Shown: positions 24,070-32,755 of the stretch, piece by piece
Layout: the number at the start of each line of letters is the position of its first letter
Position numbering within the stretch: the first letter of the stretch is position 1
Assembly: GCA_002482565.1 (NCBI GenBank)
Contig: DLGG01000140.1
Location: 780 to 45,865 of the forward strand
Direction: 5' to 3'
Source: Solidesulfovibrio magneticus
GTDB taxonomy: Bacteria; Desulfobacterota; Desulfovibrionia; Desulfovibrionales; Desulfovibrionaceae
DNA: 45,086 nt
Position numbers and translations under genes: made by a program
The notes under the pieces: model-generated
What the model was told of the DNA's origin: nothing
Database searches by the model: none
Seen by the model: only the letters and a program-made list of their open reading frames with translations

Positions 24070-24462
24070 TCTCGCTCATATGCGATGTAAATTCTGCGTT
24101 TATGGCTGGCTCAGGACTTATTTGTTGCGTCTTATTTTGCAAAAAGTTACGCTATTTTAACAAGATATGTCAGAAAAAATAATTTGAAAGTTTTTTCCCG
24201 ACCAAAAGGCGTGTGCCTTCGTCAATCCTGCGATTGCATGTCGCTTATGCCTGCTCGAAGGCCGGGGACCTGCCGACATTCTTCGCACCAGCCAACTCTC
24301 GAAGGCGGCTTAGGGCTACGGTGATTGCCGCCGGGCGAGTGCTCAAGGCATGCTCGGGAGAGCTTCAGACTTCGCTGCGAACAGGGCGGACCGGGGAGAC
24401 GCTTGGGGGCGGGCACTGCGGACTGCGGCGACAATACCCTGCCCTGGCCGAGGTTGATGGCC
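24070..24462. other. Non-coding stretch before mqsR
   Basis: AT-rich up to about 24200, then GC-rich. I see no credible gene in either strand; the open frames lack coding character or ribosome sites. Confidence 0.5.
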
Positions 24463-24490
24463 TTGACAGAAAGTACCTTTATGGTAACTT
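24463..24490 (+). promoter_or_regulatory. mqsRA promoter with MqsA-type palindrome
   Basis: TTGACA (24463-24468), 16 bp, TAACTT (24485-24490). TACC-TTTAT-GGTA (24474-24486) overlaps the spacer and -10 box and resembles the ACCT-N-AGGT type operator bound by MqsA. The -10 box ends 6 bp before the ATG. Confidence 0.55.
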
Positions 24491-24496
24491 TTTCTC

Positions 24497-24799
24497 ATGG
24501 AAAAGCGAAAGCCGACGTATGACCTGGGCTCTTTCCAGGATGCGGCGAGAAGGGGCGAAGTCGCCGTGACGAGAACCGCCGCCCAGGCGGCCCAACGCCT
24601 CGGCTTCGATTACGATGGCATGATGGCGGTCATTGAGAGCATGAACCGCAGGCACTTTTACAAATCCATGACCGCCTACGCAGACAATGCGGCCTGGCAG
24701 GACGTGTATCATGTGCCGACATCCGCCGGGATTTTGTACGTGAAATTTATGGCTGGAAGGATTTCGGCCTTTGACCTGCTCTCTTTCAAGGAGAAATAG
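24497..24799 (+). CDS. mqsR: MqsR-type mRNA interferase toxin
   Basis: 100 aa, the usual length. MEKRKPTYDLGSFQ, LGFDYDGMMAVIESM, FYKSMTAYADNAAWQDVYHV and the end LLSFKEK match E. coli MqsR almost motif by motif. The family has a RelE-like fold and cleaves mRNA at GCU/GCA sites. The toxin precedes the antitoxin by one base pair. No ribosome site is visible upstream, consistent with a leaderless or weakly translated message. Confidence 0.9.
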   Translation: MEKRKPTYDLGSFQDAARRGEVAVTRTAAQAAQRLGFDYDGMMAVIESMNRRHFYKSMTAYADNAAWQDVYHVPTSAGILYVKFMAGRISAFDLLSFKEK

Positions 24800-24800
24800 C

Positions 24801-25223
24801 ATGGAAGCAAATCCCATGTGCCACGAAGACGGAACCGAAATGGTTCGTGACGTGAGGCCGGTAGAATTTTCCTACAAGGGACAGACGATGACTGTCGCCA
24901 TGCCCGGATGGTATTGCCCGACGTGCGGGGAAGGCCTCTATACCCGTGCGGACATGAAGGTCTCCGACCGGGCACTAAACGCCATGAAGGCGAGGTGCGA
25001 GGGGCTGTTGGACGGCCCGCAGGTCAAGCGCATCCGCAAAAAGCTCGGGCTGACCCAGGCGGCGGCCGGCGACCTCATCGGCGGCGGACCGAAGGCGTTC
25101 ACCAAATACGAAAAGGGTGACGCCCTGACCAGTCGGGCCGTGACCAACCTGTTGAAGGTGCTGGACGCCGTGCCTGACGCGCTCACGATCCTTCGGGAAA
25201 ATCAGGGACGCCCTTCCTGCTGA
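24801..25223 (+). CDS. mqsA: MqsA-type antitoxin / repressor
   Basis: 140 aa. N-terminal zinc-binding region: C7-H8, then C39-P-T-C42 (WYCPTCGEG); the first Cys of the usual C-x-x-C pair is replaced (N4). C-terminal helix-turn-helix: IRKKLGLTQAAAGDLIGGGPKAFTKYEKGDALTS, closely matching MqsA. It binds MqsR and represses the operon. The start has AAGGAGA 7 bp upstream, giving the antitoxin stronger translation than the toxin. The last 52 bp are echoed by a degenerate copy at 28189-28240. Confidence 0.88.
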   Translation: MEANPMCHEDGTEMVRDVRPVEFSYKGQTMTVAMPGWYCPTCGEGLYTRADMKVSDRALNAMKARCEGLLDGPQVKRIRKKLGLTQAAAGDLIGGGPKAFTKYEKGDALTSRAVTNLLKVLDAVPDALTILRENQGRPSC

Positions 25224-25580
25224 TGACAGCACAGCTTAGGGGGGAGCTTAACGGGTAGACGCGGGTTCTCCTCTGGGGGGACGATCATTTTTGGGAACCG
25301 GACCATTACACAAGCCTGCCTACAGGTAACACGTTTTTTGCGCATGAATATCCACGCGGGGCTCGTTGTCCGGCCGTACCGGAGGAAAAATCGCGTGCGG
25401 GATACTGACCCTCCTAGGAAGTGGGCAATTCTATGCTGCCCCCTGAAGAAGCATGGAATTTTGAGCACTTAAAAAAATGTCGTTGCAGCAAACAACCGCT
25501 CACAAAGGCATTGACAGTCTTCTTCTCTTAGTTATTATTAGCCATCTGATATTAATAACGGCGACAAATAGGAGTTCCGA
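25224..25580. other. Non-coding region in the island
   Basis: No supported gene. AT-rich toward the end, with an imperfect inverted GTTATTATTA...ATTAATAAC (about 25530-25558) just before the small Cys-rich gene, possibly its operator. Confidence 0.4.
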
Positions 25581-25775
25581 ATGAAAGCTGCCATGGTATT
25601 TGGGGATTTGTCTTCCGACAAAACCGACGAGCAGTACCCCGAGGTTGCCTTCTGCGAGAAATGCTTTGATGAGGCCATGAAAGATCAAGAAAATTCAGGA
25701 ATCGTCCATGAAGTGCCTTATGACCCCGAACTCCACGGGGACTGTTGTAGCAGATGCGGCTGCGAGGACACTTAG
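25581..25775 (+). CDS. Small cysteine-rich protein, unknown function
   Basis: 64 aa; GGAG 8 bp before the ATG. CEKC (about 25-28) and CCSRCGC near the end suggest a small zinc ribbon; the rest is acidic (DLSSDKTDEQYPEV, EVPYDPELHGD). I do not know a named family. Last gene of the island before attR. Confidence 0.6.
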   Translation: MKAAMVFGDLSSDKTDEQYPEVAFCEKCFDEAMKDQENSGIVHEVPYDPELHGDCCSRCGCEDT

Positions 25776-26200
25776 CATCACATTAACTGTTCTTGCAGGC
25801 TTTTCTCATGCTCCATCCGGCACGAGGAAAGCCTGCGTGGTTAGCTGCTTCATCTTGCAGCACGCCGTCAGAAATAATTTCCTCCATCTATTTCGCTCAC
25901 GCTATTCTTACTTTTTCAAGCAAGCTGTGCCACTACTGGTAGTGGATTGAGAGACTCGACGATGATACCGTTGAAACGGCGGATCTATGTTTTCTGTCGA
26001 GAGTGGTATTCGTGGGCTGACTGGATGTGATAGATGCCGTGCTTGTATATCCTTCGGTTCGCATTTGACCTGGATACGCTGGATCCGTGCCTGCTCAGCC
26101 CTGAGGGGGACTTGACGACCGGCCGCGAGTTCTCCCCGGGACTGGATGATCATTCCGCCAAGCTCGAAAAAAACACATTTCTCGTCGGTTGAGCAAAAAA
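25776..26200. other. Non-coding region before attR
   Basis: No gene I can support. Open frames on the minus strand run into the repeat array and lack ribosome sites. Confidence 0.45.
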
Positions 26201-26201
26201 G

Positions 26202-26242
26202 TTGCCCCACTTTGCTCCAATTTTGCTCCAATTTTGCTCCAC
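26202..26242 (+). promoter_or_regulatory. Right array of TTGCTCCA repeats (putative integrase arm sites)
   Basis: Copies start at 26202 (TTGCCCCAC), 26212, 26223 and 26234, spaced 10-11 bp, same strand as the left array. One helical turn apart, so one DNA face is presented. Confidence 0.6.
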
Positions 26243-26255
26243 TCGGTCTGAAAAA

Positions 26256-26281
26256 GCGTGCATTTTCATGAAAATGCACGC
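26256..26281. repeat. 26-bp perfect palindrome near attR
   Basis: GCGTGCATTTTCA and its exact complement with no spacer, centred on CATG. Lies between the arm-type repeats and attR. Confidence 0.7.
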
Positions 26282-26348
26282 ACATTCATCTATCTGATTT
26301 TATTTGAATATTCTTGGCAAAGCATGGTAAAAATTGAACAATGTTTGA

Positions 26349-26397
26349 GACTTCGAATCCGCAGGCCGGGAGTTCGAATCTCTCCGGGCGCGCCAGT
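26349..26397 (+). repeat. attR: 49-bp direct repeat
   Basis: Exact copy of the tRNA-Arg 3' part at 14067-14115. Marks the right end of the island; the flanking DNA returns to high GC straight after it. Confidence 0.92.
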
Positions 26398-26463
26398 TTT
26401 TGCCCCTGCCCAAAGCCCTTGCCCTTGGAACCTTCCCCGTCGCCCCTTCCCCACGGCGCGCAG

Positions 26464-26808
26464 TCAGTCGCCCTTGCCTTTGGCGTATTCCCCGGCATAG
26501 GCCGCCAAAATCGCCCCGATCAGCTGGCCGAAACGGGGCTTTAACTCCTCGCAACGCGGGGTGTTATGCAATTCCACGCCCTTTCGCTCGCTACGGATCA
26601 GACCCGCCTCGCGCAACACCCGAAAATGTTGCGACATCGTGGACTTCGGCACCACGCGATCCGGCAGGTTCAAGAAATCCGAACACGTCTTCGGCGCGCT
26701 GGACCGCATGATTTCCTTGAGAATCTGTACGCGGACGGGGTCGGACAGGGCATGCAGGATGCCCTCCACGGTCACGTCCTCAATGGCCGGATGCTGCAGC
26801 GGCTTCAT
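26464..26808 (-). CDS. ArsR-family transcriptional regulator
   Basis: 114 aa from ATG 26808 with AAAGGGGA upstream. Winged helix: ILHALSDPVRVQILKEIM, STMSQHFRVLREAGLI, RSERKGVELH. No Cys metal-binding site in the alpha-3 helix (CSDFLNL has a single Cys), so the inducer may not be a metal. Divergent from the MBL-fold gene; most likely represses it. A longer frame upstream has no support. Confidence 0.85.
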   Translation of the reverse strand: MKPLQHPAIEDVTVEGILHALSDPVRVQILKEIMRSSAPKTCSDFLNLPDRVVPKSTMSQHFRVLREAGLIRSERKGVELHNTPRCEELKPRFGQLIGAILAAYAGEYAKGKGD

Positions 26809-26862
26809 CGTCCCCTTTCCTCGGTCTCCCTGGGCGCGGGCCAATCCACGCCAGGATTGGCG

Positions 26863-26897
26863 TTGACAGTCCCGACTATAGTTCATAAAAACGGAAC
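26863..26897 (+). promoter_or_regulatory. Putative promoter/operator between arsR and MBL genes
   Basis: TTGACA (26863-26868), 17 bp, TAAAAA; GTTC and GAAC half sites (26881-26884, 26894-26897) form an imperfect dyad over the -10 region, a likely spot for the ArsR protein. Confidence 0.35.
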
Positions 26898-27045
26898 AAA
26901 CGAACTTGTGACAGCGCCGGAGGCGACGTCCCCGGCTCAGGCAGCAGGCAAGGCCATACACCGTTGCCTTCCAGCGGACAAGGCAGCCCCCCGCCCGAGC
27001 CCCCGGCGAACCAAACCGCGCCAAAGACAAACGAGGGAGACCACA

Positions 27046-28023
27046 GTGAACAGACGCCAGTTCTTCAAGCAAGCGGCCCTGGCCGCCACCCTGCTCGGCA
27101 ACATCCCCGGCCTGGCCGCCGCCGGCCAGGAAGCCCCCCGAAAAACCGGCGCCAAACCCAAGCAGGCCGGATATTACTGGTTCTCCGTCGGTGACGTCGA
27201 TGTGCTCGCCCTGTCCGACGGCACCCTGCGCAGCAACGCCAAGCTCCTCAACGACACCCCCGGCCAGGTGGACGCCCTGCTGCGCCAAGCCCATGCCTCC
27301 GTTCCGGCAATCGCTTCCGTCAACGCCTATCTGATCGTTTTGGGGGACCGCCGCATCCTCATCGATGCCGGCACCGGGGATCTGCTCGGCCCCTCGCTCA
27401 ACAAGCTGCCCGAAAGCCTGGCCGCCGCCGGGTTCATGCCCGGACAGATCACCGACATCCTGCTGACCCACATTCACGCCGACCATTCAGGAGGCTTGAC
27501 CCTGCAAGGCCGCATGGTCTTCCCCAACGCCACGGTGCACGTCAGCCGGGCGGAAAAGGCCTTTTGGCTGGACCCCGCCAACGTGGCCAAGGCCCGGGAC
27601 AGCCATAAGCCCATGTTCGCCCAGGCCCGGAAATCCCTGGAGCCGTACGCCGTCGTCGGCAGGCTCGCCGCTTTCGAGGCCGGCCAGGACGTCGTTCCGG
27701 GGATAACCTCCAGGCCCTCGACCGGCCATACGCCGGGTCACACGTTCTACGTCCTCGAAAGCCAGGGACAACGGCTGGTGTTCTGGGGAGACACGGTCCA
27801 TGTGGCCGAAGCCCAATTTCCCTGCCCCGAACTGGCCATCGAATACGACATCGATCCCGAGGCCGCCGTCAGGGCGCGGCAGCAGGCTATGGAGGAAGCG
27901 GCCCGGGAGGGACATCTCGTGGCCGGGGCCCATATCGCCTTCCCGGGCATCGGCCATGTGGCCAAGGCCGGCCAGGGATACCAGTGGATTCCCGCCCCGT
28001 ACGTCAACGACGCCATCGGTTGA
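27046..28023 (+). CDS. Exported metallo-beta-lactamase-fold hydrolase
   Basis: 325 aa from GTG 27046 behind GAGGGAGA. N-terminus MNRRQFFKQAALAATLLGNI is a Tat-like signal (R-R-Q-F-F). Metal site: THIHADHSGG (H142, H144, D146, H147), later GHTPGHTFY, FWGDTVH and GAHIAFPGIG, so a complete two-metal site. Similar to quorum-quenching lactonase-like or general MBL hydrolases. Substrate not predictable. Controlled probably by the divergent ArsR protein. Confidence 0.82.
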   Translation: MNRRQFFKQAALAATLLGNIPGLAAAGQEAPRKTGAKPKQAGYYWFSVGDVDVLALSDGTLRSNAKLLNDTPGQVDALLRQAHASVPAIASVNAYLIVLGDRRILIDAGTGDLLGPSLNKLPESLAAAGFMPGQITDILLTHIHADHSGGLTLQGRMVFPNATVHVSRAEKAFWLDPANVAKARDSHKPMFAQARKSLEPYAVVGRLAAFEAGQDVVPGITSRPSTGHTPGHTFYVLESQGQRLVFWGDTVHVAEAQFPCPELAIEYDIDPEAAVRARQQAMEEAAREGHLVAGAHIAFPGIGHVAKAGQGYQWIPAPYVNDAIG

Positions 28024-28402
28024 CGGCGCGTGCGCGAGTTGCAGGGGAACTTCGCCACGTTCGTCAACTGGAGCATCGTGTTGACGCCGTGCGGGCGAGC
28101 ATCGGGGGCATGGTCGGGAGGCTCAGGCGCCCTGGCGGCTCCAGAACCGCGCCGGGGCAATGCCGCCCCGGGAACGGGCCGAAGGCGCGCCTGACGCGCT
28201 CACGATCCTTCGGAAAAATCAGGGGCGTCCTGCCTGTTGACGCTCTTTGGCATAGGGTCTTTGTCATCCGGCCACGGGAGGACAGTTGACGCCGCCTCGC
28301 CTTGCGCAAACGCCCCTGGCGACAGATCGTGAGTACCGCCCGGGACGGGATGAGCAGTCCACCATGGCCGGAACGCCTGCGCCTTGCCCGCCAGCGCTGC
28401 AC
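28024..28402. other. Non-coding region holding an mqsA relic
   Basis: No intact gene. Bases 28189-28240 match the last 52 bp of mqsA (25172-25223) with five differences, down to the stop codon. Confidence 0.6.
28189..28240 (+). pseudogene. Degenerate mqsA 3' end
   Basis: Encodes the MqsA tail PDALTILRKNQGRPAC in the same relation to a TGA as in the intact gene, but nothing of MqsA lies upstream. It is outside the island (1.8 kb right of attR). Confidence 0.7.
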
Positions 28403-28431
28403 AAAAAAAAGGGGGGCTCGGATGAGCCCCC
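28403..28431 (-). terminator. Rho-independent terminator on the minus strand
   Basis: 8-bp G/C stem (28412-28419 with 28424-28431) followed by eight T on the minus strand. It is 325 bp past the hybrid kinase stop; the DNA between (28432-28756) has no supported gene and could be a long 3' UTR or an RNA gene. Confidence 0.7.
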
Positions 28432-28756
28432 GCGCAGGAGATGAAGGAGAGGTCAAAATGATAGGGAGGTATCACTTTGCTCTTGCCTTACCCTATCCAA
28501 ATTCCGTGCCAGACCTCAAATGCCGTCGGTTTTCAAAAATTCTTCATCGATTTAGGCTACTACGCCCAAGCTGATCGAGTTTCCCGAAAACATGGCCCAG
28601 GGGACACCTCCTGTTTTACGACAAAACAGTAAGCGCTACTGAAAAACAGGACTCTTGTCGCCCCCTTCCCAACAGCAATGGACTCGCCCCCACGTTGCCG
28701 CCAACTCCAGGCAAATACGCCAAGGAGCGGCTTGCGGCACGACGGCGATCTCCGGG

Positions 28757-31270
28757 CTAGACCGGCCGGCCCGACGCCGCCAGCTCTTCCACCAGTTGGG
28801 CCAGCCGGGCCAGATCCAACGGCTTTTCGATGTAGCCGTCCATGCCCGCCGCCAGGAACTTTTCCTTGTCGCCGGCCATGGCGTAGGCGGTCATGGCCAC
28901 GACGGGCACCCCGGAGAGCCGGGCGAACTCCGGCGCGGTCCGGATGCGGCGCGTGGCCGCCACCCCGTCGAGTTCGGGCAGATGGACATCCATGAGCACC
29001 ACGTCCACGGGTTCGCGGGCCAGGATATCCAGGGCTTCCAGGCCGGTGGTGGCCGCCAGGACGGCAAAGCCCTGCTTTTCCAGATACTGCCGGGCAGCCA
29101 ACCGGTTGATGGCGTCGTCTTCCACCAGCAGCACCACCGCCCTGCTCTCTGGCAAGAGGCCTGCCGGAGGGGCGGGGTGACTGATTTGCGCCGGCGGCGC
29201 GGCCTCGGCCTCGGGCGCTGCGGCGAGAACAGCCGTGCCGGCCGGGACGGTCACCGGCAGGCAGCCGTAGACGGTGGTGCCGCCCGGAGCGTTGTCCACG
29301 GCCAGTTCGCCGCCAAGCAGGGCGATGAGTCGGCTGACGATGGACAGCCCCAGCCCGACGCCGAAGCGGGATTGCGGCCGGGGATGGTCGCCCTGGGCAA
29401 AAGGCTCGAAGATCTCCCGCAGCCGGGCGTCCGGAATGCCCACGCCGGAATCGGCCACGGAAAACACCAGGGGCGTGCGGCCGTCCGGCCGGGCGGGCAA
29501 ACTCCACAGCTCCACCCGGACAAAGCCCAGGCCCGTGAATTTTACGGCATTGCCCACGAGATTAAACAGAATTTGCAGCAGCCTGGCCTCGTCGCTCTCC
29601 ATGCAGGCCGGCAGACCGGGATGCAGCGTAAATTCCAGCACCAGCCCTTTTTCCCGAGCCGCCAGGGCGAAGACCTCCAGGATGGCGGCGCGCAGATTGG
29701 CCGTTTCAAAGGGGGCCAGGCGCAGGTCGAGCTTGCCGGCCTCGATGCGCGACAGGTCGAGGATGTCGGAGAGCAGATCGCTTAAGCGCCGGGTCGATTT
29801 GAGAGCCGCCGACACGTACTCGTGCTGTTCGCCGTCAAGGGCGGTGGTCAGCAGCAGCTCCAGCATCCCGGCCACGCCGCCAAGGGGCGTGCGCAGTTCG
29901 TGGCTCATGTTGGCCAGAAAGGCGGACTTGGCCCGGCTGGCCGCCTCGGCCTGATGCTTGGCCTGGCGCAGCTCGTCCTCGGCCTGCTTGCGAACGGTGG
30001 CGTCGTTGATCAGCAACAAGGCATGGACCTTCCCGCCCCGCACGAAACGGACCAGCCGCCATTCCAGCCAGATCGGCTTGCCAAACGTGGAAACCACCCG
30101 GGCTTCGCTGTGAAACGACCGGCCGCTGTCCAGGGTCTCCGTGATCTCGGCGAGCAAGCCGCAGGCGCGCCAGGACGCAAGCTCGTTGAAATTCTGGCCT
30201 TGCACGGCCTCCCGGTCGCCGCCGACGATGCGGGCGAAACTGGCGTTGACCGCAAGGCACTGTCCGTCCCGGCGGTAGACGCCGATGCCCAAGGGCGAGG
30301 CTTCCAGGATGGCCGTGTTGAGTTCCAGCAGATCCTGCAGGGCCGCCGTCCTGGCGGCCACCAGTTCTTCCAGTTCGGCCTGCTGCCGCCGGGCCGCCTC
30401 CCACTCGCGGCGAAGCCGGGCCGCCAGGGCGGCTGAGAGCGCCAGAATGGCGGCCACGGCCGCCGCCGTGCCCAGGCCCAGCAGCCAGGCCACCCGCCGC
30501 CACCCCGCCAGCAGACTGTCCAGGGGCAGGGACAGGCACACCGACATGGAAAATCCCGGCACGTCTCGGGACCGGCTGATGCTTTCGCCCGGGAGCGGAC
30601 ACGGCGGCCCCTGGTCGTCCAGCCGGCCGGGGGTGGGATAGGCGGCCAGGGTCAGGCCGTCGCCCCGACGCAGGACGATGCTGGCGTCATGGGGCAAATT
30701 CAGGGCGGTGTAGATGTCGAGAAAATACCGCACGTCGATGGCCGCCATGAGCACGCCGGCAAAAACGCCCGAAGGGGTGTCGATGCGGCGCGACAGGCTG
30801 ATCATCCAGGCGTTGTTGACACGGTTGCGCAGCGGTTCGGAGATAAACAGGAAATCGCCGTCCGCGGCTTTCTGGGCCGTGAAGTACTCGCGGTCGGCCA
30901 CCATGACCCGGGGCGTGGGCCATTCCCGGGAATGGCCGCGCATCTTGCCGTCGGCGTCAAAGGCGAGAAGCGCCTGCCCCTGGAGCAGGCCGCGAAAATT
31001 GGCCCGCAGGATGTCGTGGATTTTTTCCTCATCAGCCGGCCAGGTCGTCCAGTCGCTTTCCAGCTGCATTTTCGCGTCGGAAAGCTTGGTGTTGATCTCC
31101 TGAAAGGCCAGGGCGGTCTGATTGGCCAGGACAAAGGACAGCCGGTCCAGGTCCTTGCCGACCTCCTCGATCTGGCTGGAGCGCAACAGATAGAGCACGC
31201 CGCCGCAGCCCAGGGCCAGGACACAACTCAGCGCGATACCGGCAAACACGACATGCAAACTGGAACGCAT
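28757..31270 (-). CDS. Hybrid histidine kinase: dCache, PAS, HisKA, HATPase, receiver
   Basis: 837 aa. TM1 about 8-29; periplasmic sensor 32-258 with double-Cache features (DREYFTAQKA, GVFAGVLMAAIDVRYF); TM2 about 262-285; PAS about 316-428; phosphoacceptor FLANMSHELRTPLGG (H457); ATPase with N box ILFNLVGNAVKFTG (N574), SVADSGVGIP and FGVGLGLSIVSRL; Pro/Ala linker 680-708; receiver 710-835 with EDD (717-719), D761 in VLMDVHLPELDG. It senses small ligands outside the cell and passes phosphate to an internal receiver; it needs an Hpt partner (one is at 13611-13976, link unproven). Single gene; start ATG with GAGAGAGG upstream. Confidence 0.88.
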   Translation of the reverse strand: MRSSLHVVFAGIALSCVLALGCGGVLYLLRSSQIEEVGKDLDRLSFVLANQTALAFQEINTKLSDAKMQLESDWTTWPADEEKIHDILRANFRGLLQGQALLAFDADGKMRGHSREWPTPRVMVADREYFTAQKAADGDFLFISEPLRNRVNNAWMISLSRRIDTPSGVFAGVLMAAIDVRYFLDIYTALNLPHDASIVLRRGDGLTLAAYPTPGRLDDQGPPCPLPGESISRSRDVPGFSMSVCLSLPLDSLLAGWRRVAWLLGLGTAAAVAAILALSAALAARLRREWEAARRQQAELEELVAARTAALQDLLELNTAILEASPLGIGVYRRDGQCLAVNASFARIVGGDREAVQGQNFNELASWRACGLLAEITETLDSGRSFHSEARVVSTFGKPIWLEWRLVRFVRGGKVHALLLINDATVRKQAEDELRQAKHQAEAASRAKSAFLANMSHELRTPLGGVAGMLELLLTTALDGEQHEYVSAALKSTRRLSDLLSDILDLSRIEAGKLDLRLAPFETANLRAAILEVFALAAREKGLVLEFTLHPGLPACMESDEARLLQILFNLVGNAVKFTGLGFVRVELWSLPARPDGRTPLVFSVADSGVGIPDARLREIFEPFAQGDHPRPQSRFGVGLGLSIVSRLIALLGGELAVDNAPGGTTVYGCLPVTVPAGTAVLAAAPEAEAAPPAQISHPAPPAGLLPESRAVVLLVEDDAINRLAARQYLEKQGFAVLAATTGLEALDILAREPVDVVLMDVHLPELDGVAATRRIRTAPEFARLSGVPVVAMTAYAMAGDKEKFLAAGMDGYIEKPLDLARLAQLVEELAASGRPV

Positions 31271-31653
31271 CGACGAGCCTCTCTCAAGGACCTAAATCCT
31301 GGCAAGAATACCTTGGAGCAGTAAAAAAATGCTGCCGAAATCTAACCGCTCCCTTGCAACGACAAATGCTCTCTTCTTGCAATGACATCGTCCCAAATCA
31401 TTTCACCAGAACGCGACCGACAATTCTCCGTTCCGCAACAACCCACGCTTTACCCTATCGGTCCAGAAACGCCATTTCAAGTCCGTTATCGGGAAAACCC
31501 CGGCCGCCGCGACAGGCGGCACGGCCTGCCAGGCGTGTCCTGCCGTGTCCACGAAAAGCACTGCGGCAGTGGCCGGATAAAGACGAAAACCCTTTAATTT
31601 TCCACCGAAAATACTCGCACATTGGACAAAGGGCGCGTCACTTGGCCAGCGCG
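31271..31653. other. Intergenic region, nothing identified
   Basis: Upstream of the hybrid kinase and downstream of the AraC regulator, both minus strand. No gene, terminator or repeat I can support. Confidence 0.5.
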
Positions 31654-32628
31654 TCAGCACCGCGCCTGCCCTGGGCCGGTCCCGTAGGTCTCGCGCCAGG
31701 CCGTGGGGGATACGCCCACCAGCCGACGAAAACGCTCCCGAAACGCGGCGGCCGAACCAAAGCCCACAGCAGCCGCCACCGCCTCCACGCCCAGAGTTGT
31801 GGTTTCCAAAAGCGCCTGGGCCCGGCGCACCCTGGCCCGGGCCAGCCAGTCCATGGGGGCCGCCCCGAGCTGTTCCCGGAAGCGGCGGTGCAGCGTACGC
31901 GGGCTCAGGCGGGCCTGGGCGGCCATGGTCGCCAGGGTGAGATCGACGTGGAGGTTTTCGAGCAGCCATATCTGCAAGGCGGCAAGGCTGTCGTCCGCGT
32001 CGGGGGCCACGCGGCGCAAGCGCTGGGCGCAGCCGCCATGGCGCTCCAGGGGCAGCACGAAAAACTCGGCGCACCCTTCGGCCACGGCCGCGCCGCAGTC
32101 CTTACGCACCAGATGCAGACACAAGTCGATGCCGGAAGCCAGGCCGGCCGAAGTCAGCACCGCGCCGTTATCGACGAACAGGACATCATCCGCCACGGCA
32201 ACCGCCGGGTACATCCGGGCCAGGTCGGCCGTCTTGGCCCAATGGGTGGTGGCCTGCAGGCCGTCGAGCAGTCCGGCGGCGGCCAAAACGAAAGCTCCGG
32301 TGCAGATGGAGGCCAGGCGCGCCCCCCCTGCCGCCGCTCGATGCAAGGCCTGAGCCACCGCCGCGTCGGCAAAGGCCTCCGGCTCCATGATGCCGGGGAT
32401 GACCACAGTGTCGGCCTCTGACAGCCTCTCCAGGGGCGCGACCCCGCCAAGGGCATGTTCGCCGCTGCGGACCGGATCGTCCGGGCCGCACAGAAACACC
32501 TCGTAGGGGCTGCCGCCGTCCGGGAGGCGTGTTTGGGCGAAAAGGGCCTGGGGGATGGCCAGATCAAAGGGCACGAACCCGGGCAGGGCCAGGATGGCCA
32601 GGCGATGGGGCGTTGAGGATGTGGGCAT
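31654..32628 (-). CDS. GlxA-type AraC regulator with DJ-1/PfpI domain
   Basis: 324 aa. The N-terminal class I amidotransferase/DJ-1-like domain (about 8-190) includes LASICTGAFVLAAAGLL with the nucleophile-position Cys109; the C-terminal AraC domain has two helix-turn-helix units (MAAQARLSPRTLHRRFREQL and VEAVAAAVGFGSAAAFRERF) and the usual GVSPTAWRE end. Divergent from the DJ-1/PfpI gene at 32756 with 127 bp between, so likely its regulator. The ligand is unknown. Confidence 0.87.
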   Translation of the reverse strand: MPTSSTPHRLAILALPGFVPFDLAIPQALFAQTRLPDGGSPYEVFLCGPDDPVRSGEHALGGVAPLERLSEADTVVIPGIMEPEAFADAAVAQALHRAAAGGARLASICTGAFVLAAAGLLDGLQATTHWAKTADLARMYPAVAVADDVLFVDNGAVLTSAGLASGIDLCLHLVRKDCGAAVAEGCAEFFVLPLERHGGCAQRLRRVAPDADDSLAALQIWLLENLHVDLTLATMAAQARLSPRTLHRRFREQLGAAPMDWLARARVRRAQALLETTTLGVEAVAAAVGFGSAAAFRERFRRLVGVSPTAWRETYGTGPGQARC

Positions 32629-32755
32629 GGTTGTTTCCGCCGGGTCGCGGACAGCCGGCGTTTGGCAATATTCCGGCGACGATTGGCCGGCAAGCCCCTT
32701 TCGGGAAAACGGCGGCGGCGTAGATCAGGGAAAAACGATCACCCTAGGAGGTTTT

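Noticed and set aside
25908..26285. 125-codon minus-strand frame before attR
   Set aside because: Runs into the TTGCTCCA array and the palindrome, has no ribosome site and no recognisable fold.
26809..27486. N-terminal extension of the ArsR gene
   Set aside because: Antisense to the MBL-fold gene; the ArsR fold and a good ribosome site begin at 26808.
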